Below, one piece after another: positions 27,251 through 36,137 of a stretch of DNA of 64,000 bases. The notes under the pieces are model-generated. The model saw nothing but the letters and a program-made list of their open reading frames with translations, had not been told where the DNA came from and searched no databases. Each line of letters begins with the position of its first letter. The stretch's first letter is position 1. This DNA comes from Bacillus oleivorans (GTDB lineage Bacteria; Bacillota; Bacilli; Bacillales; JC228), in assembly GCF_900207585.1 (NCBI RefSeq), contig NZ_OAOP01000006.1, positions 124,001 to 188,000 of the forward strand. Reading direction: 5' to 3'. A program made the position numbers and the translations under genes.

Positions 27251-28030
27251 TTAACGAACGCGATTAAGAAATTTATTCATCAACAAAGGAAGGGAAATCA
27301 GAATCGGAGGATCATCCATACGAGGAGCGTGAAGCGTGACTGTTCGATGCAATACAGAAGTATGGGCAGGAACGAAGATCGGCTCCTTCAATCGGGTACG
27401 CAAAGTGTTATAAGGAAGCATGATATCCGTTGGCTGCATCCCCCACGAGACCGATGTAGCCATTAGATAATAAGTGCCTGGTTTGACGTTTGTAAAACAA
27501 AAATTCCCTAAAGAAGGAAGCAATGTTCCATAAATAGGAGGGCCTTCAGGAATGGGTTTGGCGAATAATCCGATCAAAATAAACCCCTCAAAAGGAATCT
27601 CTGATTGGACCGTCCCTTCTATTTTATTATGTTGGATTGCAGCAGGATCTAACGTGCTCCAATTGCTAATACTTTTTAATGATTGAAAGTGGTCCTCCGC
27701 CTGTATGATTGAATTCCGAAACTGAGATGGGGTCATCCCTACCCTTTCCGTAAAACGGGTTGTAAAAGTTCCGAGACTCTGTTGACCAATCTCTAGCCCA
27801 ATATCTCTTATACTCAAATCAGTTCGTAATAACAATTCCTTTGCTTTTTGCAGCCGGAGGGAAGAAACATAATATAGCGGTGAAAGTCCAATTCTTTCTT
27901 TAAAAATGCGTGTAAAATGGTAAGGACTATATGCTACATGACTTGCCAACTGGGAAAGCGAAAGGGGCTCATAGATATTTTGTTGAATATAAGTGATAGC
28001 CTCGTCTATTTCTGAATATCGGTTAGTCAT
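27251..28030 (-). CDS. AraC-family transcriptional regulator
   Basis: The 259-residue protein carries its two AraC helix-turn-helix motifs at the N-terminus, residues about 8-105 (LSLSQLASHVAYSPYHFTRIF, IRDIGLEIGQQSLGTFTTRF, then VGMTPSQFRN). A C-terminal domain of about 150 residues (FEGFILIGLFAKPIPEGPP) probably binds a small molecule. It lies 108 bases upstream of the MFS pump on the same strand, so it most likely controls that pump. Confidence 0.85.
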   Translation of the reverse strand: MTNRYSEIDEAITYIQQNIYEPLSLSQLASHVAYSPYHFTRIFKERIGLSPLYYVSSLRLQKAKELLLRTDLSIRDIGLEIGQQSLGTFTTRFTERVGMTPSQFRNSIIQAEDHFQSLKSISNWSTLDPAAIQHNKIEGTVQSEIPFEGFILIGLFAKPIPEGPPIYGTLLPSLGNFCFTNVKPGTYYLMATSVSWGMQPTDIMLPYNTLRTRLKEPIFVPAHTSVLHRTVTLHAPRMDDPPILISLPLLMNKFLNRVR

Positions 28031-28193
28031 GATTTCTCCCCTTCCATAAAACTGATCTTATTAGCCTTATCATAATTGCTAACTCAAGTACCAAACCCTC
28101 ACCGCCTAAATCTGGTGATTAAAGACACTCATTATAATTTAATTATATCAGAACAAATGTTCGTATGCAAACAATGGATTTTAACTATTATAG

Positions 28194-28420
28194 ATCATAA
28201 AAAATCATTTTCTCTTGGTCGTTCAAGATAGCAATCGAGAAGAAAGCAAATTCATTATTAAAATACTATAATTCAAATAAATAATAAAATTTATGAAGCC
28301 TTGCAACAAGACGGAAAGGTAAACGGTCCTTTGGAGAAAACCTCCTTCACCCCTGCTCAGGCTAATATAACGGACAAATTCGGTGTAACCTTCACAATTG
28401 TGACTGAAATTCATAACTAA
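28194..28420 (+). pseudogene. Remnant of a VOC/PhnB-like (glyoxalase-fold) gene
   Basis: In one plus frame, 28262-28420 encodes YEALQQDGKVNGPLEKT and ITDKFGVTFTIV before a TAA. This is the typical C-terminus of PhnB-like VOC proteins (EAL-EGGKV--PL, then DKFGV-W). In another frame, 28194-28261 reads IIKNHFLLVVQDSNREES, which fits the strand just before it. The frames are offset by stops and the N-terminal half is absent. A strong terminator follows, so the 3' end of a once-functional gene is preserved. Confidence 0.6.
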
Positions 28421-28422
28421 AT

Positions 28423-28470
28423 AGAAATGGAGTGCTAGCATTTATTACTACACTCCATTTCTACTTTTGC
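28423..28470 (+). terminator. Terminator of the VOC remnant
   Basis: A perfect 12-bp inverted repeat AGAAATGGAGTG / CACTCCATTTCT with a 16-base loop, followed by ACTTTTG, just after the pseudogene stop. Confidence 0.75.
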
Positions 28471-28514
28471 TGGTTCCCCTTATAATATTTCAGCAAGAGA
28501 TACGTTATTTATCA

Positions 28515-28570
28515 GTTTTCACAGGAAAATGTCCACTTTTAAAATAACGGAACAGGTATCAGCTAACGCC
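28515..28570. repeat. Short copy of the GGAC/GTTCC intergenic repeat
   Basis: On the minus strand this segment carries TGTTCCGTTATTTTAAAAG and GTGGACATTTTCCTG, which resemble the units of the array at 35910-36095 (GGACATACGTTCCGTTATTT). About one and a half units are recognisable. Confidence 0.45.
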
Positions 28571-28600
28571 ACGTTTCCCTCTCTTAACTATAACAAAGCC

Positions 28601-29575
28601 TTATAAATAAACCGTTTTTTTACTTTCACTAGAGTGATAAGCTGCCAGGGCCACTTCTAATGCTTTTAAACCATCCTTCCCAGTTATCGAAGGCGGTCTT
28701 TTTTGTTCAATACATTCGATAAAGTCGCGAATCAATCCGAAATCCATATCATTTCCGTAAAAAACATTAGAAAGGGACTTGGATCCACTCGAAAATTTAC
28801 GAAAATGTTCCTTAAAGGCGTCCACTCTTACGGTTTGCTTCGTACCGATGACTTCAATCTTTACATCACCCCATGTCGGGTATTCCGCAAATCGAGACCA
28901 GCTTGCATCATGAGAAGCAATGACCCCATTTTCAAACTCAAGTGTAAGAATCCCTGCATCATCAATGTCGACATTGTGAAAAAAGGAATCGACCAGTGCA
29001 TAAACAGCCTTTACTTCTTTCCCTAAATACCAGCGCATAATGTCGACCATATGAACGGTATGGTCTAACACCGCTCCTCCGCCAGATGACTCCGAATCAA
29101 TAAACCAGCTCCCGGGATTTTGACCGCGGTTTGTAGTCCGAAAGGCTATAATATCTCCAAGTTCCCCGCTATCCACGATTTGCTTCAACTTTTGGATTGG
29201 GTTGCTAAAACGTACAGGGAATGCAATCTCCAATACAACCCCATTTTCCTCACACACCTTGATCATTTCTTCCGCGTCTTCAATCGTGGTGGCGATCGGT
29301 TTCTCACAAAGGATATGTTTTTTTGCATGGGCTGCATTTAGGACCATTTCCTTATGCCGGGCGTTTTCGCTGCACACAATCACGGCATCCATTTCTTTTT
29401 CAAGAAATATTTGTTGGTCGCTAAAATGACTCGTATTAAAGGCAGCAGCTGCATCTTTTCCTCTTTTTACATCATCATCAAAGATACAGGTTAATTCTAC
29501 TTCTGGGAGCTGTGCCAATGCATGGGCATAACTGTATGCATGCATATGGGCAAAACTCATGATTCCAATCTTCAT
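28601..29575 (-). CDS. Gfo/Idh/MocA-family NAD(P)-dependent oxidoreductase (1)
   Basis: The 324-residue protein has an N-terminal Rossmann domain (MKIGIMSFAHMHAYSY in place of the usual GxGxxG) and the family EKP motif in HILCEKPIAT. The C-terminal alpha/beta domain has GGGAVLDHTVHMVDIMRW with the catalytic-site histidine. It would oxidise or reduce a hydroxyl of a sugar or cyclitol. It ends the long minus-strand catabolic operon and overlaps the upstream gene by four bases (ATGA). The atypical nucleotide-binding loop sets it apart from the other family members here. Confidence 0.88.
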   Translation of the reverse strand: MKIGIMSFAHMHAYSYAHALAQLPEVELTCIFDDDVKRGKDAAAAFNTSHFSDQQIFLEKEMDAVIVCSENARHKEMVLNAAHAKKHILCEKPIATTIEDAEEMIKVCEENGVVLEIAFPVRFSNPIQKLKQIVDSGELGDIIAFRTTNRGQNPGSWFIDSESSGGGAVLDHTVHMVDIMRWYLGKEVKAVYALVDSFFHNVDIDDAGILTLEFENGVIASHDASWSRFAEYPTWGDVKIEVIGTKQTVRVDAFKEHFRKFSSGSKSLSNVFYGNDMDFGLIRDFIECIEQKRPPSITGKDGLKALEVALAAYHSSESKKTVYL

Positions 29576-30276
29576 GATTCCGTACCTCCTTTAACAAGGG
29601 CATGAAACCTTTCCATCTTTGCTAAAAATTCAGGACTAAGCTTATGTGACTGTTCGATGATGGAATCTATCGTATAGTTGAGCGGAAATGAGGAATAAGC
29701 GTTTGGCACAAACGGATTCATCTCTTCACTATCAAACTCGAGGATAGTTTTAATCCCGCTCCACTCCCACTCGATCCGTTCCCCTTCGGCAAAGGTATAT
29801 TCAAGATGAGCCATTGTTCCTTTGCTGAATTTAATAGTGAGAATGACATGGGATGGAGCAGCCTGTTGATCAGACTGAACAACTTTTACCCGTTCAGGGT
29901 CTCCGAATACAGCAGATAAAACATATAAATCTTCAGCCATTATTAAAGCATGATAATCATTTTTTATAAGCCTTCTAAATCGGAGTACTCCCTTTGTCTG
30001 CTCCCCGATTTCCTCAGCCATTTTCTTAAAAAATGGATAATTTTCGAGGTCAAAATAAACGGATAAATGATCCAACCCTATATGCTCCTGTTTTACATCT
30101 CCGCAAGGAATATATAGATGATATTCCCCAGTAAGATAGGAATCTAGCTGATCACTGGGCCAAACAACATAGGTGGCATTCTGATCTGTGAGTTGTTCGG
30201 GAGAATCTGCTAACACTGTCTTTCGAATACCTGTTTGATAGTCCAGCCGGTCCTTCCGGGCGAACACGACATCCAT
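29572..30276 (-). CDS. Rossmann-less Gfo/Idh/MocA-like protein
   Basis: The 234-residue protein has no nucleotide-binding GxGxxG and no EKP motif. From about residue 90 it resembles the C-terminal substrate domain of Gfo/Idh/MocA enzymes: GVLRFRRL, a helix ALIMAEDLYVLSAVFGDPE, then strands HVILTIKFSKGTMAHLEYTF. It may be a non-catalytic subunit of a neighbouring dehydrogenase or a substrate-binding protein. A good AGGGGG site precedes the ATG. It overlaps the downstream dehydrogenase by four bases and follows the isomerase-like gene by seven. Confidence 0.65.
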   Translation of the reverse strand: MDVVFARKDRLDYQTGIRKTVLADSPEQLTDQNATYVVWPSDQLDSYLTGEYHLYIPCGDVKQEHIGLDHLSVYFDLENYPFFKKMAEEIGEQTKGVLRFRRLIKNDYHALIMAEDLYVLSAVFGDPERVKVVQSDQQAAPSHVILTIKFSKGTMAHLEYTFAEGERIEWEWSGIKTILEFDSEEMNPFVPNAYSSFPLNYTIDSIIEQSHKLSPEFLAKMERFHALVKGGTES

Positions 30277-30283
30277 AAAAAGC

Positions 30284-31132
30284 TTACCCCCTGCCTAATA
30301 AATTTTTTAAACGCTGCACTGCTTCCTTGTTTGCTTCTTTCGCATCGTCAAAACCTTCATACTCGATCGATAGCCAGCCATTATATTGATCAGCCTTCAA
30401 ACCGTTTACTATATAGGCGAGATCAACCTCGCCATCACCTGGCACAACACCGATTACCTCTACACCTTGCGTCGAACGGAATCCTTTTACCGGATTATTA
30501 GGTTCTTTTTTACGGAAGTCTTTAAAATGCACATGGATAATCTCGTCTTTTAAATAGTTAAAAGCCTCGGTTGGACCTTCATGAACTAAGAGAAAATTAC
30601 CAGTGTCAAAGGTTGATTTGACATAAGGGCTGTCAACCATTTCAATGATTTCTTTTACTTGCTTGCTTTTCCCGGCGAGCAATCCATGGTTTTCGATCGC
30701 TAAATAAATTTCCTCAGCTTCAGCAACTTTTGCACATTCTCTCAACCCGTCAACAATCCAGCCCTGTCCATCTTCATAAGTTAAATCGCCATGCAAATCC
30801 CCGCAGAATACACGCACTATATGAGTGCCTAATTGTTTGGCGGTATAAATTCCATCTATCACTTTGGCAATTTCTGCGACCCTTTCCTCTTTAGACTCCT
30901 TCACAAAATTATTCGTGACATCATAAGCCGAAACTTGAAGATTGTAATTGGCTAACACCTCTAAAACTTCCTTTATTTCCTCGTCCTTGCTGCCCCGGCT
31001 TTTCCAATAAAAATCCAGGAGTTCCACCCCGTCCAGGTCAATGCTTTTGGCATATTGGATAAAATCAACTGTTGACCATCCCTCTTTTTGGATGGCTGAA
31101 TTAAGACTATACATACTTATACTGATTTTCAT
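30284..31132 (-). CDS. Sugar phosphate isomerase/epimerase-like TIM barrel
   Basis: The 282-residue protein belongs to the AP endonuclease 2 / xylose-isomerase-like TIM-barrel group. Metal-binding residues are spread over LAIENHG, KSTFDTGNF, IIHVHFKDF and the late LSIEYEGFDD. Members isomerise keto-sugars, dehydrate inosose or cleave 3-keto-glycosides, so the exact reaction cannot be fixed. It overlaps the esterase gene by four bases and sits between two Gfo/Idh/MocA-type genes. That arrangement fits oxidation followed by metal-dependent isomerisation or elimination. Confidence 0.85.
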   Translation of the reverse strand: MKISISMYSLNSAIQKEGWSTVDFIQYAKSIDLDGVELLDFYWKSRGSKDEEIKEVLEVLANYNLQVSAYDVTNNFVKESKEERVAEIAKVIDGIYTAKQLGTHIVRVFCGDLHGDLTYEDGQGWIVDGLRECAKVAEAEEIYLAIENHGLLAGKSKQVKEIIEMVDSPYVKSTFDTGNFLLVHEGPTEAFNYLKDEIIHVHFKDFRKKEPNNPVKGFRSTQGVEVIGVVPGDGEVDLAYIVNGLKADQYNGWLSIEYEGFDDAKEANKEAVQRLKNLLGRG

Positions 31133-32115
31133 CGTATTCCTCCTTTAATTTGCCGTTTGATAAATTGGAGTTTCTTTTCATCATGGAAGGAATTCAGTTC
31201 ATGGATGAATTGCGGGTACACTTCGATTTTCTTATCACCAGCTCCTAAGTGGTTATAGGCTGCAAAAATAGTAGAAGGAGGGGTAACGGCGTCCTCTAAT
31301 CCGATTGCCATTAACGTCGGACAATGAATCGACCCGCAAAAATGCATACTATCGATATACCCCAATGTCTTAAATACGTCCTTAAAGGTATCGTATTGGG
31401 GATCATTCCATTTAAAGTAATTTACAATTTCCATATAGGGGCCAGACAGAGCCACTTCAAACGCCCGTTCAAAATGAGCAAGAAAGGGCCAATCGGAAAT
31501 GCAAAAATCGACTGCCCCGTCTAACCCTGCAGCACTAAGAGCAAGACCCCCGCCTTGAGAAGAGCCCATCACGCCTAACTTGCTTGGTTGAATGGGCGCT
31601 CCATCTGACCTGATCCACCTTAACTGGTAAAGAATGTCCCGATATACATTGGTATAGTAATAGGTTTCTGGATTCTCAATTCCGCGAAGCATCCAGCCTG
31701 GAATCCGGCTCCCTTTTTGATAAGTTCCATAATCCGGTGAGCGTCCTTGCCCCCGAACATCAAAAGCGATAATAGAAACGCCTAATGTCACCCATTTCAA
31801 AAAATCAATCGCTAAGCCGCAGCTTCCGGTATATCCATGAAAATGAAGAATCACAGGACCTTCTTTAATCTGTTTCGGTTTGACTAATAACCCTGTTAAT
31901 GGCGTGTGATCCCAGCTTTCCAGCCACAGATCGGCTACCTCTATTTCGGGAGTCGGATAGTCTCGCCAATCGACGCTTACGCAGGGTATTTCGAGTTTTT
32001 CGATTCTGCCTTTTTGTTCATTCCAGAACGTTTCAAAGTCAGCTGGTTTGTTGCTTAACTCAGGTTTATACTTCCATAAAGCTTCGAGTGAAAAATCGCC
32101 GACCTGTCTGCCCAT
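31129..32115 (-). CDS. Acetyl xylan esterase / cephalosporin-C deacetylase (CE7)
   Basis: The 328-residue alpha/beta hydrolase has the CE7 features: HFHGYTG, the RGQGRSPDYGTY region, the nucleophile elbow GSSQGGGLALSAAG, and the late D and H in ALEDAVTPPS and QFIHELNSF. These enzymes remove acetyl groups from acetylated xylo-oligosaccharides and other small esters in the cytoplasm. Its place in the operon suggests that the imported substrate carries acetyl groups. Confidence 0.9.
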   Translation of the reverse strand: MGRQVGDFSLEALWKYKPELSNKPADFETFWNEQKGRIEKLEIPCVSVDWRDYPTPEIEVADLWLESWDHTPLTGLLVKPKQIKEGPVILHFHGYTGSCGLAIDFLKWVTLGVSIIAFDVRGQGRSPDYGTYQKGSRIPGWMLRGIENPETYYYTNVYRDILYQLRWIRSDGAPIQPSKLGVMGSSQGGGLALSAAGLDGAVDFCISDWPFLAHFERAFEVALSGPYMEIVNYFKWNDPQYDTFKDVFKTLGYIDSMHFCGSIHCPTLMAIGLEDAVTPPSTIFAAYNHLGAGDKKIEVYPQFIHELNSFHDEKKLQFIKRQIKGGIR

Positions 32116-32135
32116 GCTCCTTCACCACACTCTAT

Positions 32136-33683
32136 TTAAGAATAAAAATCACCTGGCCATTCCAGTTCAAAACCATCTTTACGCAATATGCTCTGGAAGT
32201 CTTTCAGTAAAGCTTTGTCTTCCCGAACAGCCTTTGGATTGGTTTGATTTTTAATGCAAAACGCAGCTAAAGCGCCACACGCTTCGCCAATATTCCATTC
32301 AGTCGGATGCAGCCGATAGCAGCCATTGGTAATATGAGTTGTGCCGATGTTTTTACACCCGGCTAATACATTGTCGACATCTTTCGGAATCAATGCCCCG
32401 AGCGGAATATGGTAGGGTAAAGCTTTAACATCGACATAGGTGCGCCCGGTCATGCTCGGATGAAGATCAATACTATACGACCCGATTCCAACTCTGTCCT
32501 CGTACAATGTCCCTGTTTTTCCCTGATTGAAGTCTGGCGAAACATCCTGTTCGACTACGGTATATTCTGCTTTAATTCGTCTTGATTCGCGGATATATGG
32601 AGCTTTCGCTAAGCCATCTTCGGTTTCAAATATATCAGTCCTCAAGCTTAAACCTGGGTAGCCTTTTTTGCCATCGGACCTCGGCGCTTCTGTCTGCAGC
32701 CAGTAAAGCAGAGAGAGGCTTAGCTGTTTCGCCTGGTAAATGTTCTTTTTCTTTTCGTTTTTCGATACCTCATAGATATTGCCTAAAAAATAATCGTTTT
32801 GCGGCCAGTTCATTAAGGTGATGTCTCCTGCTTGGATGGGGGATTTAAATTGTTTCTGATCATAGATGCGGCGGTATTCCCATAAAGAAAATCCAGATTC
32901 CTTAGGGAATAATGTATATTCCCGTTTTTCTAAAGTAATCGGATGTGGTGCATAAAAGCTAAGTAATGGAGCTGGCCAAATTGGCGGGTGGAAGCTTTTC
33001 CAGAAGTTATACATTGCGGGTTTCAGAATCACATGATTCTCATTTTCGCGATACTCCATTGCCAACACAAAGGTAAACGCCTGGATATCGTTTGAGTCAG
33101 CGGAATCTAAAGCATGAGGTTCACCCGTATCTGCTTTTGCTTCTGCTCCTGTTACATATTGCATCCCCGCTAACGGCAAAAACTCCCCTGTTTCAGTGGC
33201 GTCGATGAAGTAGGAAGCAATAAGCGGCCGGTCGCTGTTATCAAAATAGAGTTCTTGTACAGACCTGCCTCTTCTCTTAACCCCAGTAAGCTTGGTATTC
33301 CGTTTCAAAATCAATTGATTGGTTAACCGATAGGGCATTAGCATTTCCTGTAAAACATGGAGCGATACACGCGGGTCATGGCAGATTTTACTGACCCATC
33401 CGTTTCCCGGATTAAGCAGCTGATTCGGTTTTTCATAGGACATCATCCGCTCATACGTTTCTCTGACTCTATTGCGATAGTCACGATATCTGCGGGTGCA
33501 GCCAAATTCCTCAATCCAAGGGTGTTCATCGGGAGGAACGCCCTGTGCTGTAACCTGGCCCCCAATCCAGTCTGTTTCCTCTGTTAAAATCACGCGCAAG
33601 CCATGGTTACAGGCTGATAAGGCAGCGGCAATTCCGCCAAGACCGCCGCCTATGATGATGAGATCTGCATCCAAGCTATGCAT
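32136..33683 (-). CDS. FAD-dependent oxidoreductase (FAD_oxidored family)
   Basis: The 515-residue flavoprotein begins with the dinucleotide-binding IIIGGGLGGIAAALSA and the continuation TEETDWIGGQVTAQG. A second FAD contact is the DATETGEFLPLAG motif. The C-terminal block CKNIGTTHITNGCYRLHPTE is typical of this Pfam family, often annotated as xanthan-lyase-like. It is a candidate for oxidising a sugar ring carbon. It starts with TAATG overlap on the preceding dehydrogenase gene. Confidence 0.85.
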   Translation of the reverse strand: MHSLDADLIIIGGGLGGIAAALSACNHGLRVILTEETDWIGGQVTAQGVPPDEHPWIEEFGCTRRYRDYRNRVRETYERMMSYEKPNQLLNPGNGWVSKICHDPRVSLHVLQEMLMPYRLTNQLILKRNTKLTGVKRRGRSVQELYFDNSDRPLIASYFIDATETGEFLPLAGMQYVTGAEAKADTGEPHALDSADSNDIQAFTFVLAMEYRENENHVILKPAMYNFWKSFHPPIWPAPLLSFYAPHPITLEKREYTLFPKESGFSLWEYRRIYDQKQFKSPIQAGDITLMNWPQNDYFLGNIYEVSKNEKKKNIYQAKQLSLSLLYWLQTEAPRSDGKKGYPGLSLRTDIFETEDGLAKAPYIRESRRIKAEYTVVEQDVSPDFNQGKTGTLYEDRVGIGSYSIDLHPSMTGRTYVDVKALPYHIPLGALIPKDVDNVLAGCKNIGTTHITNGCYRLHPTEWNIGEACGALAAFCIKNQTNPKAVREDKALLKDFQSILRKDGFELEWPGDFYS

Positions 33684-34735
33684 TAAAGATAGACTTCCTT
33701 TCCTTTTTCCGCAGATTCATAGACTGCCTGAAGCATTTTCATGACTTCGACTCCATCAGCAACTGGAGCAAGCGGTTCCTTTCCCTCCAGACAGCATTCT
33801 ACAAAGTGATGAATCTCATTATGAAAGGCTTTATTAAAGTCAAAGGCTAGACTATCAATTTGCGGCGTCACGTTTAAAATCGTATTATATTTTTCTGTTA
33901 CGAGAGCCAGTTCAGGTTCGATTTCCGCTCCGCCTTTATCGCCATAAAGCTTGACGAAGAGCTCATCCTTCTTCGCCTGCAGGGTAAAACTGACATCGAC
34001 CATCAGAGAAGCTCCATTTTCAAAGCGGATTAACGCATTGGTTAAATCCTCTACATCATTTAAATCGGGGTTATAGTCTGCCGCTTTATAGAAAGACAGA
34101 TTTTGAATATTTTTTCTGTTCCCTAATTTTTTATAGGTATTGCCGCTTACGGAAACAGGACGCGGTTTTCCCATTAAATACCAGCAAATATCAATCATAT
34201 GAACGCCTAAATCGATTAACGGTCCCCCGCCTGATTTTGAGCGGTCACTGAACCACCCGCCTGGATTTCCTAACCTCCTGAGACAAGAAGCTTTCGCATA
34301 ATAGATTTCTCCGAGGTCTCCCTGGTCAATAAATGTTTTTAATAGCTGTGCATTGTCACCGTGGCGGCGGACAAACCCCACCTGCAGGATTTTTCCGGAC
34401 CGTTTAACCGCCTCCTGGACAGCAAATGCCTCGTCTACATTCACACATAATGGCTTTTCGACCAATACATGCTTCCCCGCATCCAGGGCTGCGATTGCTA
34501 TTTCAGCATGGGAATGATTCCAAGTACATATACTGACAGCTTCAATCTCATCATTTTTTAATAATTCACGGTAGTCACTGTACAGCTGACTAACCCCGTA
34601 TTGCTTTCCTTTTTCAAACAGACGGCTTTCATTACTATCACAAAAAGCCACTAACTCTGCCTGTTGATTCGCCAGATAAGGTTCAATGTGATACTGTGAA
34701 ATCGAGCCTACCCCAATTACCCCTACTTTTAACAT
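33683..34735 (-). CDS. Gfo/Idh/MocA-family oxidoreductase (2)
   Basis: The 350-residue enzyme has the Rossmann motif VGVIGVGSISQYHIEPY, HVLVEKPLC with the catalytic lysine, and GGGPLIDLGVHMIDICWYLMG in the substrate domain. It is a canonical family member acting on a sugar or cyclitol. The adjacent 34753 gene encodes a similar protein, which suggests an old tandem duplication. Its stop overlaps the FAD oxidoreductase start by one base. Confidence 0.9.
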   Translation of the reverse strand: MLKVGVIGVGSISQYHIEPYLANQQAELVAFCDSNESRLFEKGKQYGVSQLYSDYRELLKNDEIEAVSICTWNHSHAEIAIAALDAGKHVLVEKPLCVNVDEAFAVQEAVKRSGKILQVGFVRRHGDNAQLLKTFIDQGDLGEIYYAKASCLRRLGNPGGWFSDRSKSGGGPLIDLGVHMIDICWYLMGKPRPVSVSGNTYKKLGNRKNIQNLSFYKAADYNPDLNDVEDLTNALIRFENGASLMVDVSFTLQAKKDELFVKLYGDKGGAEIEPELALVTEKYNTILNVTPQIDSLAFDFNKAFHNEIHHFVECCLEGKEPLAPVADGVEVMKMLQAVYESAEKGKEVYL

Positions 34736-34752
34736 GAGATTTCCCCCTTTCG

Positions 34753-35808
34753 CTAATTAAAGAACACTTCTCTTTGCTTTTCCGAAGATTCATAGATTCC
34801 ATTCAGCATTTTTAATACTTCGAAGCCATCTTCACCAGTTATCAAAGGCTTCGCTTTCCATTTAATACATTCAACAAAATGATTGATCTCATCTTTAAAG
34901 ATCTGATTTTCCTGGAAGATAGGAGTAATCTTGCCTAATACTCCATTTTCCTCTTTGTATATGGCAAGCGGAGATAACGAAGCGCCGCCCTTGTCGCCAT
35001 ACATATCAATTGTAATCGATTCATTTTGTTCGCCATTAAGTGCCCAGGAAATCTCCAGTGATAAAACAGTTCCATTTGTAAAGCGAATCCAAGCTGCTCC
35101 AAAATCCTCTACATCAAATACCCAATTGGCATTTAAACTCTTATTCTTTGATTCCCAGCTTGATACATACTTAGTTTGATAGTCACCAAGTCCTAATAAT
35201 GTTTTACCGGTAATCGCTTGCACCTTTGGCTGTCCCATCAGCCACCAGGCTAAATCAAGAACATGAACCCCAATATCCATCATCGCTCCCCCGCCAGAAA
35301 GGGCTTTATTTGTAAACCAGCCCTTTGGCGTCCCGCGGCTTCTAAATAATTTTGCTTTTACATAATAGACATTTCCAAACGTATTTTGCTCTGCATATTC
35401 CTTTAAAATTTGGACATCTCTGCGAAAACGGTGAGGCATTCCCACCATTGTTAACACATTATTTTTCCGGGCAAGCTCAAGAAACTCTTCTACTTCATCT
35501 AAATCTGTACCGATTGGCTTTTCTGCCAACACATGAATTCCTTGTTTGGCAGCCCTTTTTGCTATTGGCATATGGGTTTGATTCGGTGTTGAAATAATCA
35601 CGGCATCCACTTGGACTGCGGCAATCAGCTCATCGATAGTGGAAAAATAATGACTGATTCCGTGAGCTGCTGCCAATTCCTTGGCCCGTTCGAGATTAAC
35701 ATCTACAACTGCCTCAATCGTTACGTCTGGATGCTCTTTTAGATTCACTAAATGGGTCGACTCTGCGATCGCTCCTACGCCAATGAGAGCCACTTTTACA
35801 TGTTCCAT
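34753..35808 (-). CDS. Gfo/Idh/MocA-family oxidoreductase (3)
   Basis: The enzyme has 351 residues from the ATG at 35808; a GTG four codons upstream is possible. It shows VALIGVGAIAESTHL, HVLAEKPIG and GGGAMMDIGVHVLDLAWWLMG. It is a paralogue of the next gene downstream. It is the first gene after a 329-base gap that holds a repeat array, so the downstream half of the island may have its own promoter there. Confidence 0.9.
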   Translation of the reverse strand: MEHVKVALIGVGAIAESTHLVNLKEHPDVTIEAVVDVNLERAKELAAAHGISHYFSTIDELIAAVQVDAVIISTPNQTHMPIAKRAAKQGIHVLAEKPIGTDLDEVEEFLELARKNNVLTMVGMPHRFRRDVQILKEYAEQNTFGNVYYVKAKLFRSRGTPKGWFTNKALSGGGAMMDIGVHVLDLAWWLMGQPKVQAITGKTLLGLGDYQTKYVSSWESKNKSLNANWVFDVEDFGAAWIRFTNGTVLSLEISWALNGEQNESITIDMYGDKGGASLSPLAIYKEENGVLGKITPIFQENQIFKDEINHFVECIKWKAKPLITGEDGFEVLKMLNGIYESSEKQREVFFN

Positions 35809-35909
35809 TTTGATCAGCACCTTTTTTGAAGAGTAAGTAAATTAACCTTCGCAGGGTAAATTCAGCAAGAATAACCAACGGACAATTCGATTTGTCCTGT
35901 GATTAGATT

Positions 35910-36095
35910 TTTATGGACATACGATCCGTTATTTTGAAAAAAAAGCCTGTTTTAGAAAATTAAAGGACATACGTTCCGTTATTTGCCGTAAATCATGCAA
36001 AAATCACCTGTTTTTACCCAAATAAAGGAACCAGTGTCCGCTAATTTTTAAAATCGGCGATTTTGTCACAGATAAAGGAACCTATGTCCGTTAGC
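35910..36095. repeat. Intergenic array of GGAC...GTCC units, about 50-bp period
   Basis: Four units carry AAAGGACATACGTTCCGTTA or its variant AAAGGAACCTATGTCCGTTA, with their GG at about 35915, 35965, 36027 and 36077. The spacing is thus 50, 62 and 50. Each core is an imperfect palindrome (GGAC-N4-GTTCC). It lies inside the catabolic operon between the fusion gene and a dehydrogenase gene. Confidence 0.65.
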
Positions 36096-36137
36096 AATCC
36101 GCCTTTCAGGTACGACCTGCGAAAGTAGAGTAAAAAA

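Noticed and set aside
28223-28441. Minus-strand frame of 72 codons between the AraC gene and the sugar island
   Set aside because: Its start lies in the terminator hairpin and it runs antisense to the VOC remnant.
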